Part shown: positions 7,785 through 16,385 of the stretch, piece after piece
Layout of the letters: the number at the start of each line of letters is the position of its first letter
How positions within the stretch are numbered: the stretch's first letter is position 1
Assembly (NCBI GenBank): GCA_016198905.1
Contig: JACQHR010000038.1
Span: 1 to 36,500, forward strand
Direction of reading: 5' to 3'
Length of the DNA stretch: 36,500 nt
DNA from: Candidatus Omnitrophota bacterium
GTDB lineage: Bacteria; Omnitrophota; Gorgyraeia; Aquiviventales; Aquiviventaceae
The notes under the pieces: generated by a model
Databases searched by the model: none
What the model was told of the DNA's origin: nothing
Seen by the model: the letters and a program-made list of their open reading frames with translations, nothing else
Translations under genes and position numbers: made by a program

Positions 7785-9323
7785 CTACGTCGTCGGCAAC
7801 GTGACGGTAAACGTGCTGCCTTTGCCTTTTTCCGAATCGACCGCAATCTGGCCGTGATGGGCTTCAATGATTCGTTTGACCAACGCGAGTCCTAGTCCGG
7901 TTCCGCGCACCTGCTGGTTGATCGGGTCATTCGCGCGATAGAACTCCTGAAAGAGCTTCGGCAGGTCCTCCTTCGGAATGCCGCAGCCGGTGTCCGTCAC
8001 CGTGGCAAGGAGCGTGTTCCCCTCTCGTTTTAATCCGAACCGGATCGACCCGCCCTCAGGAGTGTATTTGATCGCGTTGGAGAGCAGGTTGACGAAAACA
8101 CGCTGCAAGTGCTGGGTGTCCCCGAGCAGTTCCTTGACGCCGTCGCGATCGACGACGTACTGCAGGTGCTTAGCGTCCAGTTGGGGATGAATGACGTCGT
8201 GGATCGAGGTGAGGAATTCCTCAACCGGGATGGAGGCATGCTCCATCGTGATGCGTCCGGATTCGATGCGCGCGATGTCGAGCAGGTTGTTGATGAACTG
8301 CGTGAGCAGATCGGCGTGTTTTTCAATCTTTCTGATGCGTTCAACCTGAGGATCGGCAAGGCCGCCGAACTGTCCGCTGCCAAGCAGCGAGGCATAGCCT
8401 TTGATCGCGGCCAGGGGCGTGCGCAGCTCATGGGAAACCGCCGAGACGAAATCGCTCTTCGATTTGTTCAATCGCACCAAGACCGCGTTCACTTCGGCCA
8501 ATTCGCGCGTGCGGTCTTGCACTTTGCGTTCCAGCGCTTGCTGGGTCGTCCAGGATTGTTCGTACAACGCCGAGTTCTCGATGGAGGTGGCGATCTGGTT
8601 GGTGAGGATCGAGACGAGCTCCTCATCGGCCTTGATGTTGATCCCGCCGCTGTCCATGCGTCCAAGCAGCAAGCATCCCACCGGCCCGGTGTGCGGAATG
8701 ACGCCGGTCATGACGGCAAAAGACACCCCCAGCAGTTTCAAGAGCGTCTGATGGGCGGGATCCGTCGCGGATGATGGCTTGACGATCGTGGGGCCGGGAT
8801 GGCTCAGGAGCTGTTTCAATAACCCGCTGCGCTGCAGATGAGACGTGAGCTCCTCCGCTTCGGGTCGCGTGATCCCGACCAGCGATCCCCACTCCAACGT
8901 GTCGAGGGATCGGCTCATCCCTAAGAGGCCTTTGGAGAATCCAAAGTTCGTGACCACCGCCGCGTCGAGCTTGCTAAACACTTCCTCAGGCCGAAGGCTC
9001 ACTTGCAGCTGCCGTCCCAGCACGTGGAGCGACATGAGCGAGGCGAGGCGTCGGTCCAATTCTTCCTGCGTGTGGTGAAGCTCGACGTCGGTCCGAATGA
9101 TGTGCTTGGCTTGCTGATCGAGCTGGGTATACGCATCCCGCAGCCGTTGGAGCTCGGCCAAGTGTCGTCGGGCCGCTTCTGCTTTCACCGCGAGGTACGC
9201 GATGGAGCCGAGGAGCCCCACGGCAAGGCCGATCGCCTGGACGGAGAACTCCGTGCCCAAGGTGGCCACCCAGGCGAGCAAGATGGCGATGAAGAGGACG
9301 ATGTAATTGCCGTAGACGCCCAT
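7785..9323 (-). CDS. GAF-containing membrane sensor histidine kinase
   Basis: A 512-residue kinase. Two N-terminal transmembrane helices (residues about 5-45) are followed by a coiled segment, a GAF-like sensor domain (about 95-265), a second coiled segment, HisKA with the phosphorylated His in SAVSHELRTPLAAIKGY, and HATPase_c with the N box (LLSNAIKYTPEGG), G1 (DTGCGIP) and G2 (GTGLGLALVKRI). It is placed between the FIST gene (7-nt gap) and the response regulator (7-nt gap), which makes them a complete signalling operon. The partner response regulator is almost certainly the GGDEF protein downstream. The stimulus is unknown, but the FIST protein is the likely ligand sensor. Confidence 0.93.
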   Translation of the reverse strand: MGVYGNYIVLFIAILLAWVATLGTEFSVQAIGLAVGLLGSIAYLAVKAEAARRHLAELQRLRDAYTQLDQQAKHIIRTDVELHHTQEELDRRLASLMSLHVLGRQLQVSLRPEEVFSKLDAAVVTNFGFSKGLLGMSRSLDTLEWGSLVGITRPEAEELTSHLQRSGLLKQLLSHPGPTIVKPSSATDPAHQTLLKLLGVSFAVMTGVIPHTGPVGCLLLGRMDSGGINIKADEELVSILTNQIATSIENSALYEQSWTTQQALERKVQDRTRELAEVNAVLVRLNKSKSDFVSAVSHELRTPLAAIKGYASLLGSGQFGGLADPQVERIRKIEKHADLLTQFINNLLDIARIESGRITMEHASIPVEEFLTSIHDVIHPQLDAKHLQYVVDRDGVKELLGDTQHLQRVFVNLLSNAIKYTPEGGSIRFGLKREGNTLLATVTDTGCGIPKEDLPKLFQEFYRANDPINQQVRGTGLGLALVKRIIEAHHGQIAVDSEKGKGSTFTVTLPTT

Positions 9324-9330
9324 GACACCC

Positions 9331-10524
9331 TCACGTGCCTAGCGCAACAACCAGCACCGATCCGGTTTGGATGGCGGTGCGTTCGTACGCCGATTCATGA
9401 CCCAAGGGGGCCTGCTCACCATAGGTATAACAGCCTGCGAGAGGGACCGAGGGTCCGACGGCCTCTCGGATGCGCGCGATTTCCAACGCGGCGCATCGTG
9501 ACCCGAGGAGTGTTCGACGGACCGCGGAATCAAAGATCAGCACGCACGCCACATGGTTGAGCGGCCGCACGGCCTGTTGCGCGGCCTTCGACGCCGCTTC
9601 AAGGGCGAGCTCGCGACTACCGATCATGAGTTGCAACCACGCATCTTCGAAGATCTCTCCGCTGCAGGCCAAGCTGCCGTCTCCTTCGAAGGAGATGACG
9701 TTGCGCAGCAGCCACTGCGTGCTGGCGTCCCGCTGGATGCCCAGCGGATACGCAATCGCCTGGCGCGTGAGCCCTTCCCGCCGCATCCGAGCCACCAACT
9801 CGGGACCGAAGTATTCTTCATAGACCGAGGCAGCCGGTTGATGGTCGAGCTCCAGCAGCCGATTGGCGCTGGCGCGCGTGATGCGGCGCGGTTTGCTGAT
9901 CGGCAGAAACCCATGCTCGATCCCCACGCCAAGCTTCACCGGGCCGCCGACCAAGACGCCGACGACCGCTCGGCTGAGCACGCGGCCGTCACAATACTGA
10001 TAGGTTTTCGTAAATCGCAGATCATCACCCGCCATGCCGCCCACAATCAGCGCGCTGGTGCCCAACGTTTCTTGGATGCCGCGGACGACCTCCGCATAGC
10101 TGGTGACGAGCCCATCGCCGAAGAGGAGAAATCCTGCGCGCTGGCGCGCTTGGAATCCGCGCACGGCGGCATACGCGGCTTGCTGGCCGGCTTCGCGCGG
10201 GGCGCGATCAATTTCCGCGTCCATGCCGGTGCTGCACCATGGCGCGGACGCCCCAAGCAGGACCACGACGCAGCTGTGGCTCGACGGACCTTGAGTGGTG
10301 ATCTCGCCCGCCGTGCTCTCGCCGACGAGCGGGACGTCTCCCAACACGGAACGCACGCCTTGCAGCAACGCGGTTTGCCTGAACCACGATGAGCCAAACA
10401 CGATCGCCAGCTGCGGCGTGACACACGACAGCTGATCCCTCGCCTGCTGCGCGGCTTCGGCGCCGGCCTGAGCCGCATCGGGGCGTTCACTCCATCCAAT
10501 AGTCGCGGTCAGCGTTTCAGACAT
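9331..10524 (-). CDS. FIST sensor domain protein
   Basis: A 397-residue soluble protein with FIST N (residues about 1-210) and FIST C (about 215-380) domains. Recognisable blocks include VFGSSWF near the N-terminus, GESTAGEI, the central GGMAGDD and the C-terminal LAGCYTYGE and GHESAYERTA. FIST is a proposed sensor of small ligands such as amino acids, usually linked to signalling proteins. The ATG at 10524 begins a family-like N-terminus (MSETLTATIGWS); it lies 9 nt after a TATACT box and has no ribosome site, so translation is probably leaderless. First gene of the FIST-kinase-regulator operon. Confidence 0.9.
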   Translation of the reverse strand: MSETLTATIGWSERPDAAQAGAEAAQQARDQLSCVTPQLAIVFGSSWFRQTALLQGVRSVLGDVPLVGESTAGEITTQGPSSHSCVVVLLGASAPWCSTGMDAEIDRAPREAGQQAAYAAVRGFQARQRAGFLLFGDGLVTSYAEVVRGIQETLGTSALIVGGMAGDDLRFTKTYQYCDGRVLSRAVVGVLVGGPVKLGVGIEHGFLPISKPRRITRASANRLLELDHQPAASVYEEYFGPELVARMRREGLTRQAIAYPLGIQRDASTQWLLRNVISFEGDGSLACSGEIFEDAWLQLMIGSRELALEAASKAAQQAVRPLNHVACVLIFDSAVRRTLLGSRCAALEIARIREAVGPSVPLAGCYTYGEQAPLGHESAYERTAIQTGSVLVVALGT

Positions 10525-10533
10525 ACTACTGTG

Positions 10534-10563
10534 AGTATATCTGATCGGCTTGGCGGTAACCAA
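10534..10563 (-). promoter_or_regulatory. Promoter of the FIST operon
   Basis: On the minus strand, TATACT (10539-10534) ends 9 nt before the ATG. A weak -35 TTGGTT (10563-10558) is 18 bp upstream. The transcript would start at or within a few bases of the start codon. Confidence 0.45.
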
Positions 10564-10633
10564 ATCGTGGACTGAGAGTTAGGTGAAATTTGCCACGGGA
10601 AAAATAGTCGGCGGTTGATGGGAAAAAGAGGAG

Positions 10634-12064
10634 TTAGCGGGCCATCGGTTCGGTGTGGTGCCGCTTGTGCGCGTAGAGCGATTGGTCCGCCGCTTCAAGG
10701 ATCTCTTGAGCGCCGGCATAGTTCGATTCAATTTCGCCGATCCCGACGCTGAGGCTCACCGGCGGCACGCCGCGTCCGTCGCCCTCTGGGATCGGAATGC
10801 GCAGTTGGCGCAGCTTCTCGGCAACCGCGGCCGCGTTGGCATGGCTCGTTTCCGGCAAGGCGATCACGAATTCATCCCCGCCGAAGCGGGCCAAGATGTC
10901 CGACTGGCGCAGCATGGTTGTAAGTTCTTGGGCCACCTGTTTGAGCACGAGATCACCGGCGTGGTGGCCGAGATGGTCGTTCACTTGCTTGAAGCCGTTG
11001 ACATCAATCATCAGGCATGCGAGCGGGCGCTGATACCGCTTGGCGCGTTCGCATTCCCAATCCCAACGGTTGAGGAAAAATCGGCGGTTGTACAAGCCGG
11101 TCAGCTCATCCGTGATCGCCATGTGCCGCAGCCGAGTCGTGACGCGGCGAAGAGCCGCCGTCCGGCGCGTGACGGCGCGCTGCAGAATCCACGTGCGAGC
11201 CGCAAAGATCCAAATGAGCATCGTGACTCCGCAGCCGGCGACGACGCTTAAGGCCACGAGGAGCACGTTGAACCAGGACAGCGTCTGCACGACGCTGGTG
11301 TGGCCCGGCTGCATCTGGAGCGTCCAGCGGGCTGCATCGAGGTTCACGCGCCGTTCCTCAAGAATCGGAGGCGGGTCCTTGGTTGTGGCCTGCCAGCCGC
11401 TTGAGCGATAAAGGAGTGTTTCGTCGCTGAGCAGTTGGACCGGATACCGTGCGGGGAGAGTTGAGGAGAAGAAATCCTCAAAGAAGGTGTGCAAATCAAA
11501 GACGCCGAGCACGGCGCTTTGCCGGTACGACGGCGCCCGCAGCGGTTCCAACATCACGAGGAGCACGCGAGTTTTTCCCGCAGGGACAACGAACGTGGAA
11601 GGGACGCGCCACACGCCCGGTGTTTGCGTTCGTGTCACGATCGCACGCGTGAGTTGTGCGCGTTCTGCTGTGGAGACGCTCTTCGGTTCGACCCACCACG
11701 TCGGCGGCTGGGATGCCCGGATGATAGCCGTGCCGAGCAGGTGTCGTGTATGCTCGACCGCGCTGGCACCCAGTGCGCGCTGCTGGTCGAGGGTCAGATC
11801 GGATTGCCGGTTGAGCGTGTCACGCAGCAGCGTGAGCGTGCCTCGACGGCTCTGCAACGACCGCATCAGCTGATCGCCGGTCTGCTGCAAGATCGCGGTG
11901 GTGTCGTGCTGCATCGCCTGCTGGCCGCGCCAATGGATCATCGTGATCAACCCGATCAACACCACGCTGATGAAGAGCGTTGCGGCAGAGGCGATGAGGA
12001 TGCGCCGATATCGTTTTGCAGTCAGGAGAATGAAGCTGTCTCGAACCTGGTTACTGACCTGCAT
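10634..12064 (-). CDS. Membrane diguanylate cyclase with periplasmic sensor
   Basis: A 476-residue protein: transmembrane helix at about 22-44, a periplasmic region of about 210 residues with CHASE-like character but no family I can name, a second helix at about 262-288, then GGDEF (about 310-470). The catalytic GGDEF is intact (ARFGGDEFVIALPET) and preceded by an I-site RQSD with the correct five-residue spacing, so it should make c-di-GMP from two GTP and be feedback-inhibited. It stands alone: a stem-loop separates it from the upstream gene, and a TAGAAT box sits 6 nt before the ATG. No clear -35 accompanies that box. Confidence 0.93.
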   Translation of the reverse strand: MQVSNQVRDSFILLTAKRYRRILIASAATLFISVVLIGLITMIHWRGQQAMQHDTTAILQQTGDQLMRSLQSRRGTLTLLRDTLNRQSDLTLDQQRALGASAVEHTRHLLGTAIIRASQPPTWWVEPKSVSTAERAQLTRAIVTRTQTPGVWRVPSTFVVPAGKTRVLLVMLEPLRAPSYRQSAVLGVFDLHTFFEDFFSSTLPARYPVQLLSDETLLYRSSGWQATTKDPPPILEERRVNLDAARWTLQMQPGHTSVVQTLSWFNVLLVALSVVAGCGVTMLIWIFAARTWILQRAVTRRTAALRRVTTRLRHMAITDELTGLYNRRFFLNRWDWECERAKRYQRPLACLMIDVNGFKQVNDHLGHHAGDLVLKQVAQELTTMLRQSDILARFGGDEFVIALPETSHANAAAVAEKLRQLRIPIPEGDGRGVPPVSLSVGIGEIESNYAGAQEILEAADQSLYAHKRHHTEPMAR

Positions 12065-12073
12065 GCTCGTATT

Positions 12074-12094
12074 CTAAGAGATGGGCTCTCTTAG
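12074..12094 (-). terminator. Short stem-loop between the minus-strand genes
   Basis: A 7-bp inverted repeat CTAAGAG/CTCTTAG with a 7-nt loop directly after the TAA stop of the membrane-protein gene. There is no proper T tract, so it is a weak terminator or a regulatory hairpin overlapping the TAGAAT box of the downstream cyclase. Confidence 0.35.
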
Positions 12095-12709
12095 TTAGGG
12101 CGCCTGCTGCAGCCGGGCGCCGGTCTCGTAGGCGTACCATAACGCCAGGAGGGCGACCATTTCAGCGTACAGAAGCAACGTGTACCCGGTTCCGCATCCG
12201 ACCAGGAACACGCTCACTCCCAGATATCCGTAGGCGAAGACAAGACCCAATAAGGCTCGTTGGATGGGCCAAGAGGGAATCTTTCGCCACAGCATGAGGC
12301 ATACGCCGACAAACCCGATGAGGAAGATCACCTCTACCGCGATCGGCGCAATGGCGGGGCCCATGAGAGCCGCTCCTTGGATGATGGGAAACGGGGCATA
12401 CCATCTCAAGAGCTTATGCGGGGTCATCGCCGGATGACGGATCAATTGGTCAATGGCGAACACGGCCGGAAGCGTGAGGCCAATCGAACGCGCCATCCAG
12501 GCCACGAAGCCCCAGACGACAGAGACGCTGCCAGGGTGAGGGCTTGCGAATACCGATGAGCAGTCGCGACCGATCAGCAGCATCCCGCTGCCGATCAGCA
12601 GCGCCTTCAGCCAGGGAGGCGAGACGTGACGGTAGGACGTGATGGCCAAAAGCGCGAACCCGCTCGCGAGTCCCAGAAGAAACGCGTGGGTGCTCGTGAG
12701 CGGGCTCAT
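12095..12709 (-). CDS. Polytopic membrane protein of unknown function
   Basis: A 204-residue hydrophobic protein with about six predicted helices (including LLGLASGFALLAITSY, IAVEVIFLIGFVGVCLML, ALLGLVFAYGYLGVSVFLV and LLLYAEMVALLALWYAY). I do not recognise the family. It begins 10 nt after the DUF6580 gene ends, with no ribosome site of its own, which suggests translational coupling and a place in the cobalamin-riboswitch operon. A part in inner-membrane transport of corrinoids is an inference from position only. Confidence 0.6.
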   Translation of the reverse strand: MSPLTSTHAFLLGLASGFALLAITSYRHVSPPWLKALLIGSGMLLIGRDCSSVFASPHPGSVSVVWGFVAWMARSIGLTLPAVFAIDQLIRHPAMTPHKLLRWYAPFPIIQGAALMGPAIAPIAVEVIFLIGFVGVCLMLWRKIPSWPIQRALLGLVFAYGYLGVSVFLVGCGTGYTLLLYAEMVALLALWYAYETGARLQQAP

Positions 12710-12719
12710 GCAGGAGCGG

Positions 12720-13244
12720 TTACGGCGCCGGTTGGCGCGCGAGGCGCGTGTGCGTCACCGCGTTGTATCCCACGAAGAGCACGGCAGTGTAGAGCAGATC
12801 ACCGACGAGTGTGCCGCGAAAGAAAGGAATCGCTGCAAGATAACATTCCCACACGCCGGCGATGGTTCGAGGGTACAGGCCGCCGGCGACCCAGACGCCG
12901 AAATTCGTCAGCACGAAGAAGAGCAGCGATCCGCCGAGAGCGCCTGCGAGGACTCGAGTCGCCGTTGGGCGTGAGCGGATGCCCCATGCGAGGATACCGG
13001 TCAGGAGAAACGCCCCCCAGGTAAACGGCACGGTGTTGTGCCAGCCGATGATCAGGTCGCTGACGGCGACGATGATCAGCGGCAACAGGATCGCCCAGCG
13101 CTTGGACAGATATGTGCCGGCAAAGAGCGCGATCGCCATCACCGGTGTCGCGTTCCATGGATGGGGCACGAGTCGCGACACGATGCCCAGCGCGATGAGT
13201 CCATAGACCAGCCACGAAGACGTGCGGGACGCCGGTGTTTCCAT
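12720..13244 (-). CDS. DUF6580-family membrane protein, possible transporter component
   Basis: A 174-residue protein with about five transmembrane helices. The conserved start RLVPHPWNATPVMAIALFAG and the intramembrane SDLIIGWH match what I know of DUF6580, whose size and shape resemble S-components of ECF vitamin transporters. A strong site AAGGAGG precedes the ATG. It lies 72 nt after the BtuB-like receptor gene without an obvious terminator, so it is probably under the same cobalamin riboswitch. No BtuCDF genes are visible in the window. It could therefore serve as inner-membrane corrinoid uptake, although this is not shown. Confidence 0.7.
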   Translation of the reverse strand: METPASRTSSWLVYGLIALGIVSRLVPHPWNATPVMAIALFAGTYLSKRWAILLPLIIVAVSDLIIGWHNTVPFTWGAFLLTGILAWGIRSRPTATRVLAGALGGSLLFFVLTNFGVWVAGGLYPRTIAGVWECYLAAIPFFRGTLVGDLLYTAVLFVGYNAVTHTRLARQPAP

Positions 13245-13316
13245 GATGAACCTCCTTTTACGTGTGCAAGACAGCTCTCATTCTATCGCGCAGGCCACAG
13301 CGCGTAAAGCGCAGTC

Positions 13317-15350
13317 TTAGAACGCGAGATTAAACCCTCCAATGAAACTGGTCGGAGGCATGGGGGCTTCTCCGGCGCCTGCGAGCGTGGTCCCGTTGCT
13401 GGATTGGTACGTGTTGTATTCTTCGTTCGTGATGTTCTCGATTTTGAAGTAGACGCGCAGGCTGCGCAGCGGGTGCCACGCTTTGGGTTGCGGCACCTCA
13501 TACTGGGCCAATAGGTTCAGCACGCCGTAGTTATCCGCCTTCCCCAGCCGGTTCTCGAGATCGTTGACGCGGAAGAAATCATTGACCACAGACCAGTCGA
13601 GGTCGATCCAGCATCCGTGAATGGGTGAGACGCCGGCACCCGCGTTCAGGGTCTGGCGGGGCGTGCCGGGGATCGTGTTGCCGGAGAACTGGCCCTCGTG
13701 AAATGTCGCGTCAATCACCGTGTAGTTGGCGTACAGGCGCACGCGATCCGGAAGTTCGTAGCGTCCTGACAGCTCAACCCCGTACCGGCGGGTATCGAAA
13801 TTCTCATTAGTCTGGAAGGGAAGGGCGAGCGAGTTGAGCAAAATCTCCCGGTCGATGAACGTGTAGAACCCGGTGATCCCTGCGCGAAACGGGGCCCGCG
13901 TGAATCGGGTGCCGAGCTCGAAGCTGTTGCCTTGTTGCGGTTTCAGATCGGCATTGCCGCTGAAGGAGCTGCCCAAGCGCGAGGAGAAATCATCCACGTT
14001 CGGCGCTTTGAAGGGGCGCGCGTACGAGGCGAAGACATCGAGAGTGTCCGGGATCGCGCTGACGCTGATGCCGATTTTCGGGCTCCATCCTTGAAAGCGC
14101 AGCGTCCCATCGAATGCGGGGAACGTCAGCGACTCTTCATAGCGCGATCGGTCATAGCGCACACCGACGATGAGCGAGACGCGTTCGTAGAACGTAAGCG
14201 TGTCCTCAAGATACAGTCCGTAGCCGGCGCGATTCGATTCGCTGTCCGGTCCGGCGCCCGGATCACCCGTCGTCGCTTTGTCCTCTCCAAGCTCGACGCC
14301 GCTGACGAGGAGGTTGGAGACCGAGCCTGCCGTGGCCGCGTAGTCCGTCCGCAGGTTCAGCCCGTGCGACGGCGTGACGGTGAATGCGTTGAAGTTGATC
14401 GAGTCTTCGGAAAATTGCAGCCGGCGGCGCCAGAAGAAGTTGACCAGCCCGGTTACCCCCTCCCACGGACCGGCCCGCAGATCGAGCGAGACCTGATCGG
14501 TCTCATTGTCGTTCAGCCCGTGAAACGAGTTTGTCTGCTCCTGTCGCTGCTGGCTTTGGGCGAGGGTGAGCAGGCCGGGAAATCCCGTCGTGTCCTCGCT
14601 ATGCAGCACGGACACATCGGTGCTCAGCCATGGGGCCAGATCGACGCCGCCGTGCGCGGTGACGGTCGTCGCGCGCGCCTTCGAGGACTCACGATAGCCG
14701 GTGACGAACTGCCGCGTGTAGTTGGTGCCGTAGCGAACCGCCTTCTGCCGGCCGCGCACATTGGCGTAGTACCGCTGCCATCCAAAGGAGCCGACCTCGG
14801 CGCCTTCCTCTGATTCCAGGAGACGTTGGCTGTCATGCTTCGTCAGAATATTGATGACGCCGCCCAGAGCACCCTCTCCGTACATCAAGCCGGCGGGGCC
14901 GCGAATCACTTCGATTCGTTCGATCTGATCCACCGGGATGGACTGCCAATGGACATCATCGCCGGTGATGCGGTTCTGCCGCACGCCATCCAGCAATACG
15001 AGCGCGTTGGTGCGGGAGCTGTTGACGATCCCGCGCAGGTTCACGGTGCTGTCCGAGCCGAGGCCGAAGCCTTGCTGATCGGAGAAGGTGACGCCTTCCA
15101 GGCGTCGCAGGACGTCTTGAATCGTCGTGGCTCCGGAGCGCTTGATCTCTTCGGCGGTGATGACCGTGACATTGCCCGGGAAGCGGGATGTCTGGGTTGA
15201 GAGTCGCGGCATCCGGCGAGTCGAGAAGAGTTCTTCGTTCAGGGCAGGCGGAGGATCCTGTGTCGAGGGAACGTGATCTGCGGCAGACGCTCGTGCCGCA
15301 ATGCAGCACACCGCGATCCAGACAATGCGCGACACCCAGAGACGACCCAT
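13317..15350 (-). CDS. btuB: TonB-dependent outer-membrane receptor, BtuB-like (cobalamin)
   Basis: A 677-residue precursor: signal peptide (residues 1-25, cut after ASA), plug domain (about 50-165; VTVITAEEIKRSGATTIQDVLRRLEGV and RIEVIRGPAGLMYGEGALGGVINI), then a 22-strand-type barrel ending in the outer-membrane signature ...GGFNLAF with terminal Phe. Substrate: a cobalamin riboswitch precedes it, so it should import corrinoids using TonB/ExbBD energy. The ATG at 15350 was chosen because GGAGGAGG precedes it and a signal peptide follows; the open frame extends upstream into the riboswitch. No clear canonical TonB box was seen. First gene of a likely three-gene operon. Confidence 0.92.
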   Translation of the reverse strand: MGRLWVSRIVWIAVCCIAARASAADHVPSTQDPPPALNEELFSTRRMPRLSTQTSRFPGNVTVITAEEIKRSGATTIQDVLRRLEGVTFSDQQGFGLGSDSTVNLRGIVNSSRTNALVLLDGVRQNRITGDDVHWQSIPVDQIERIEVIRGPAGLMYGEGALGGVINILTKHDSQRLLESEEGAEVGSFGWQRYYANVRGRQKAVRYGTNYTRQFVTGYRESSKARATTVTAHGGVDLAPWLSTDVSVLHSEDTTGFPGLLTLAQSQQRQEQTNSFHGLNDNETDQVSLDLRAGPWEGVTGLVNFFWRRRLQFSEDSINFNAFTVTPSHGLNLRTDYAATAGSVSNLLVSGVELGEDKATTGDPGAGPDSESNRAGYGLYLEDTLTFYERVSLIVGVRYDRSRYEESLTFPAFDGTLRFQGWSPKIGISVSAIPDTLDVFASYARPFKAPNVDDFSSRLGSSFSGNADLKPQQGNSFELGTRFTRAPFRAGITGFYTFIDREILLNSLALPFQTNENFDTRRYGVELSGRYELPDRVRLYANYTVIDATFHEGQFSGNTIPGTPRQTLNAGAGVSPIHGCWIDLDWSVVNDFFRVNDLENRLGKADNYGVLNLLAQYEVPQPKAWHPLRSLRVYFKIENITNEEYNTYQSSNGTTLAGAGEAPMPPTSFIGGFNLAF

Positions 15351-15403
15351 GCAACCCCTCCTCCCGACCGCGCGGGATGTGATCGTGGGGCGAGTCGCGG
15401 GCA

Positions 15404-15432
15404 ACAAAAAAACCCTGACGATAGCGTCAGGG
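15404..15432 (-). terminator. Attenuator terminator of the cobalamin riboswitch
   Basis: An 8-bp stem CCCTGACG/CGTCAGGG with a 4-nt loop followed on the minus strand by a run of seven or more T. It lies between the aptamer and the btuB start, so B12 binding probably causes premature termination. A second hairpin, CCCGCC/GGCGGG, at 15485-15499 lies in the expression platform. Confidence 0.85.
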
Positions 15433-15502
15433 AAAGTCCCAATAGCCTTCACCCTGGACTCGCTCCACGGAGCAACAGTGAAGTCCCGCCGACGGCGGGA
15501 AA

Positions 15503-15717
15503 TTCGATAGGCAGGTCTTCTGGCTCCCCCACATCCCTTGCGCCTTCCCATCCACCAGCATCCACTGGCAGACAGTGGCGTCTGCAAGGGCAGAATCGAG
15601 GGTTACAGCGGCGGGTCCGCGCCCGAGTTCCCGCTTGCACCGTACGAGAGACACGGTGGGCAGGTCACGAGCTTCCCTTTTGATCCCATCACCCGAAGGT
15701 GACGAGCACCTATCGAA
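15503..15717 (-). promoter_or_regulatory. Cobalamin (AdoCbl) riboswitch aptamer
   Basis: Read on the minus strand, the aptamer shows the conserved blocks in order: 5' P1 strand TTCGATAGG, the AAAAGGGAA block, CCGCTGTAACCC, GCCACTG, and the B12 box GGAGCCAGAAGACCTGC (15527-15511), closed by 3' P1 CCTATCGAA. P1 pairs perfectly over 9 bp. It controls the BtuB-like receptor and probably the two membrane-protein genes after it. Confidence 0.93.
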
Positions 15718-15736
15718 CGTGAATTGTCTTGCGCAG

Positions 15737-15763
15737 ACTATACCGACAACGTGCACCTGTCAA
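15737..15763 (-). promoter_or_regulatory. Promoter of the btuB operon
   Basis: Minus-strand TTGACA (15763-15758) and TATAGT (15742-15737) with a 15-bp spacer; an overlapping TAGTCT gives 17 bp. The start would be near 15730, just before the aptamer. Confidence 0.55.
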
Positions 15764-15767
15764 GATA

Positions 15768-15802
15768 CAAAAAAACACCGCCCTTTTTTTTGGGCGGGGT
15801 GT
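15768..15802 (-). terminator. Terminator after the first TIGR04073 gene
   Basis: A GC-rich stem ACACCGCCC/GGGCGGGGTGT (one small bulge) with a T-rich loop; on the minus strand it is followed by seven or more T. It isolates the gene ending at 15826 from the btuB promoter. Confidence 0.75.
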
Positions 15803-15825
15803 TGGAGGTCTCCGCGCGTGCGGCG

Positions 15826-16224
15826 CTATTTGCCTTTCATGCAAAGGGGACAGTCGTTGACGAGATGGATGCCGCGATGTTTGGGCGCCCAGAACGTGAG
15901 GATTTCAGCGACTCCTGCGACCGTTCGTGTGACGGTGTGGCCCACCCCTTTGGCGATGCCGGTGACGACGTTGCCGCCGCTCTTCACTTCATTGGCGGGC
16001 TGGCGAATCAGTTCGGTCCATCCAAACAAGGTGTTCGCCCCTCCACGGACTAAGGTCGTGCCTGCCGTTGAGGCATAATTGCCGTTGTCGTTGGTGACTC
16101 TGCCGCAGATGGGACAGACCGTTTTCGGAGCGGCTGGCGTTGCCTCCTCCTCCGCCCATACGACTGAGCCGCCAACCAGCAGCCCTGCGATCAATACGAG
16201 GAAGGTGAATCGAGGTGCGCGCAT
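15826..16224 (-). CDS. TIGR04073-family exported protein with two CxxC motifs
   Basis: A 132-residue exported protein. Signal peptide 1-24 (ending VVWA-EEE), then CPICGR, the TIGR04073 core (GGANTLFGWTELIRQP; GGNVVTGIAKGVGHTVTRTVAGVAEILTF), and a C-terminal CPLCMKGK. TIGR04073 is named as an exosortase-system-associated family, but its function is unknown. The two CxxC pairs bracketing the core could bind zinc or form disulfides; the paralogue at 16386 lacks them. The ATG at 16224 follows AAGGAGA; an upstream in-frame ATG at 16254 lacks such a site. Monocistronic, with its own terminator. Confidence 0.8.
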   Translation of the reverse strand: MRAPRFTFLVLIAGLLVGGSVVWAEEEATPAAPKTVCPICGRVTNDNGNYASTAGTTLVRGGANTLFGWTELIRQPANEVKSGGNVVTGIAKGVGHTVTRTVAGVAEILTFWAPKHRGIHLVNDCPLCMKGK

Positions 16225-16326
16225 CCCTAGTCTCCTTCTGATGAGTGTGCACATAGCGTGGGGTCAACAACGGCCCTATTGTTTCACCACGGACCGGCAG
16301 AGTCAAGGTACCTTCGCGCCGAGCTC

Positions 16327-16362
16327 AAAAAAACAAGCCCTTGCGCGAGGGCAAGGGCTTGT
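16327..16362 (-). terminator. Terminator after the second TIGR04073 gene
   Basis: A 12-bp perfect stem ACAAGCCCTTGC/GCAAGGGCTTGT (16333-16344 with 16351-16362), 6-nt loop, followed on the minus strand by seven T. Confidence 0.9.
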
Positions 16363-16385
16363 GGGTGAGGCGGAACAACCAGTGA

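Noticed and set aside
6827-7804. 325-codon plus-strand frame opposite the response regulator
   Set aside because: The minus-strand product has clear receiver and GGDEF domains; the plus frame is compositional shadow.
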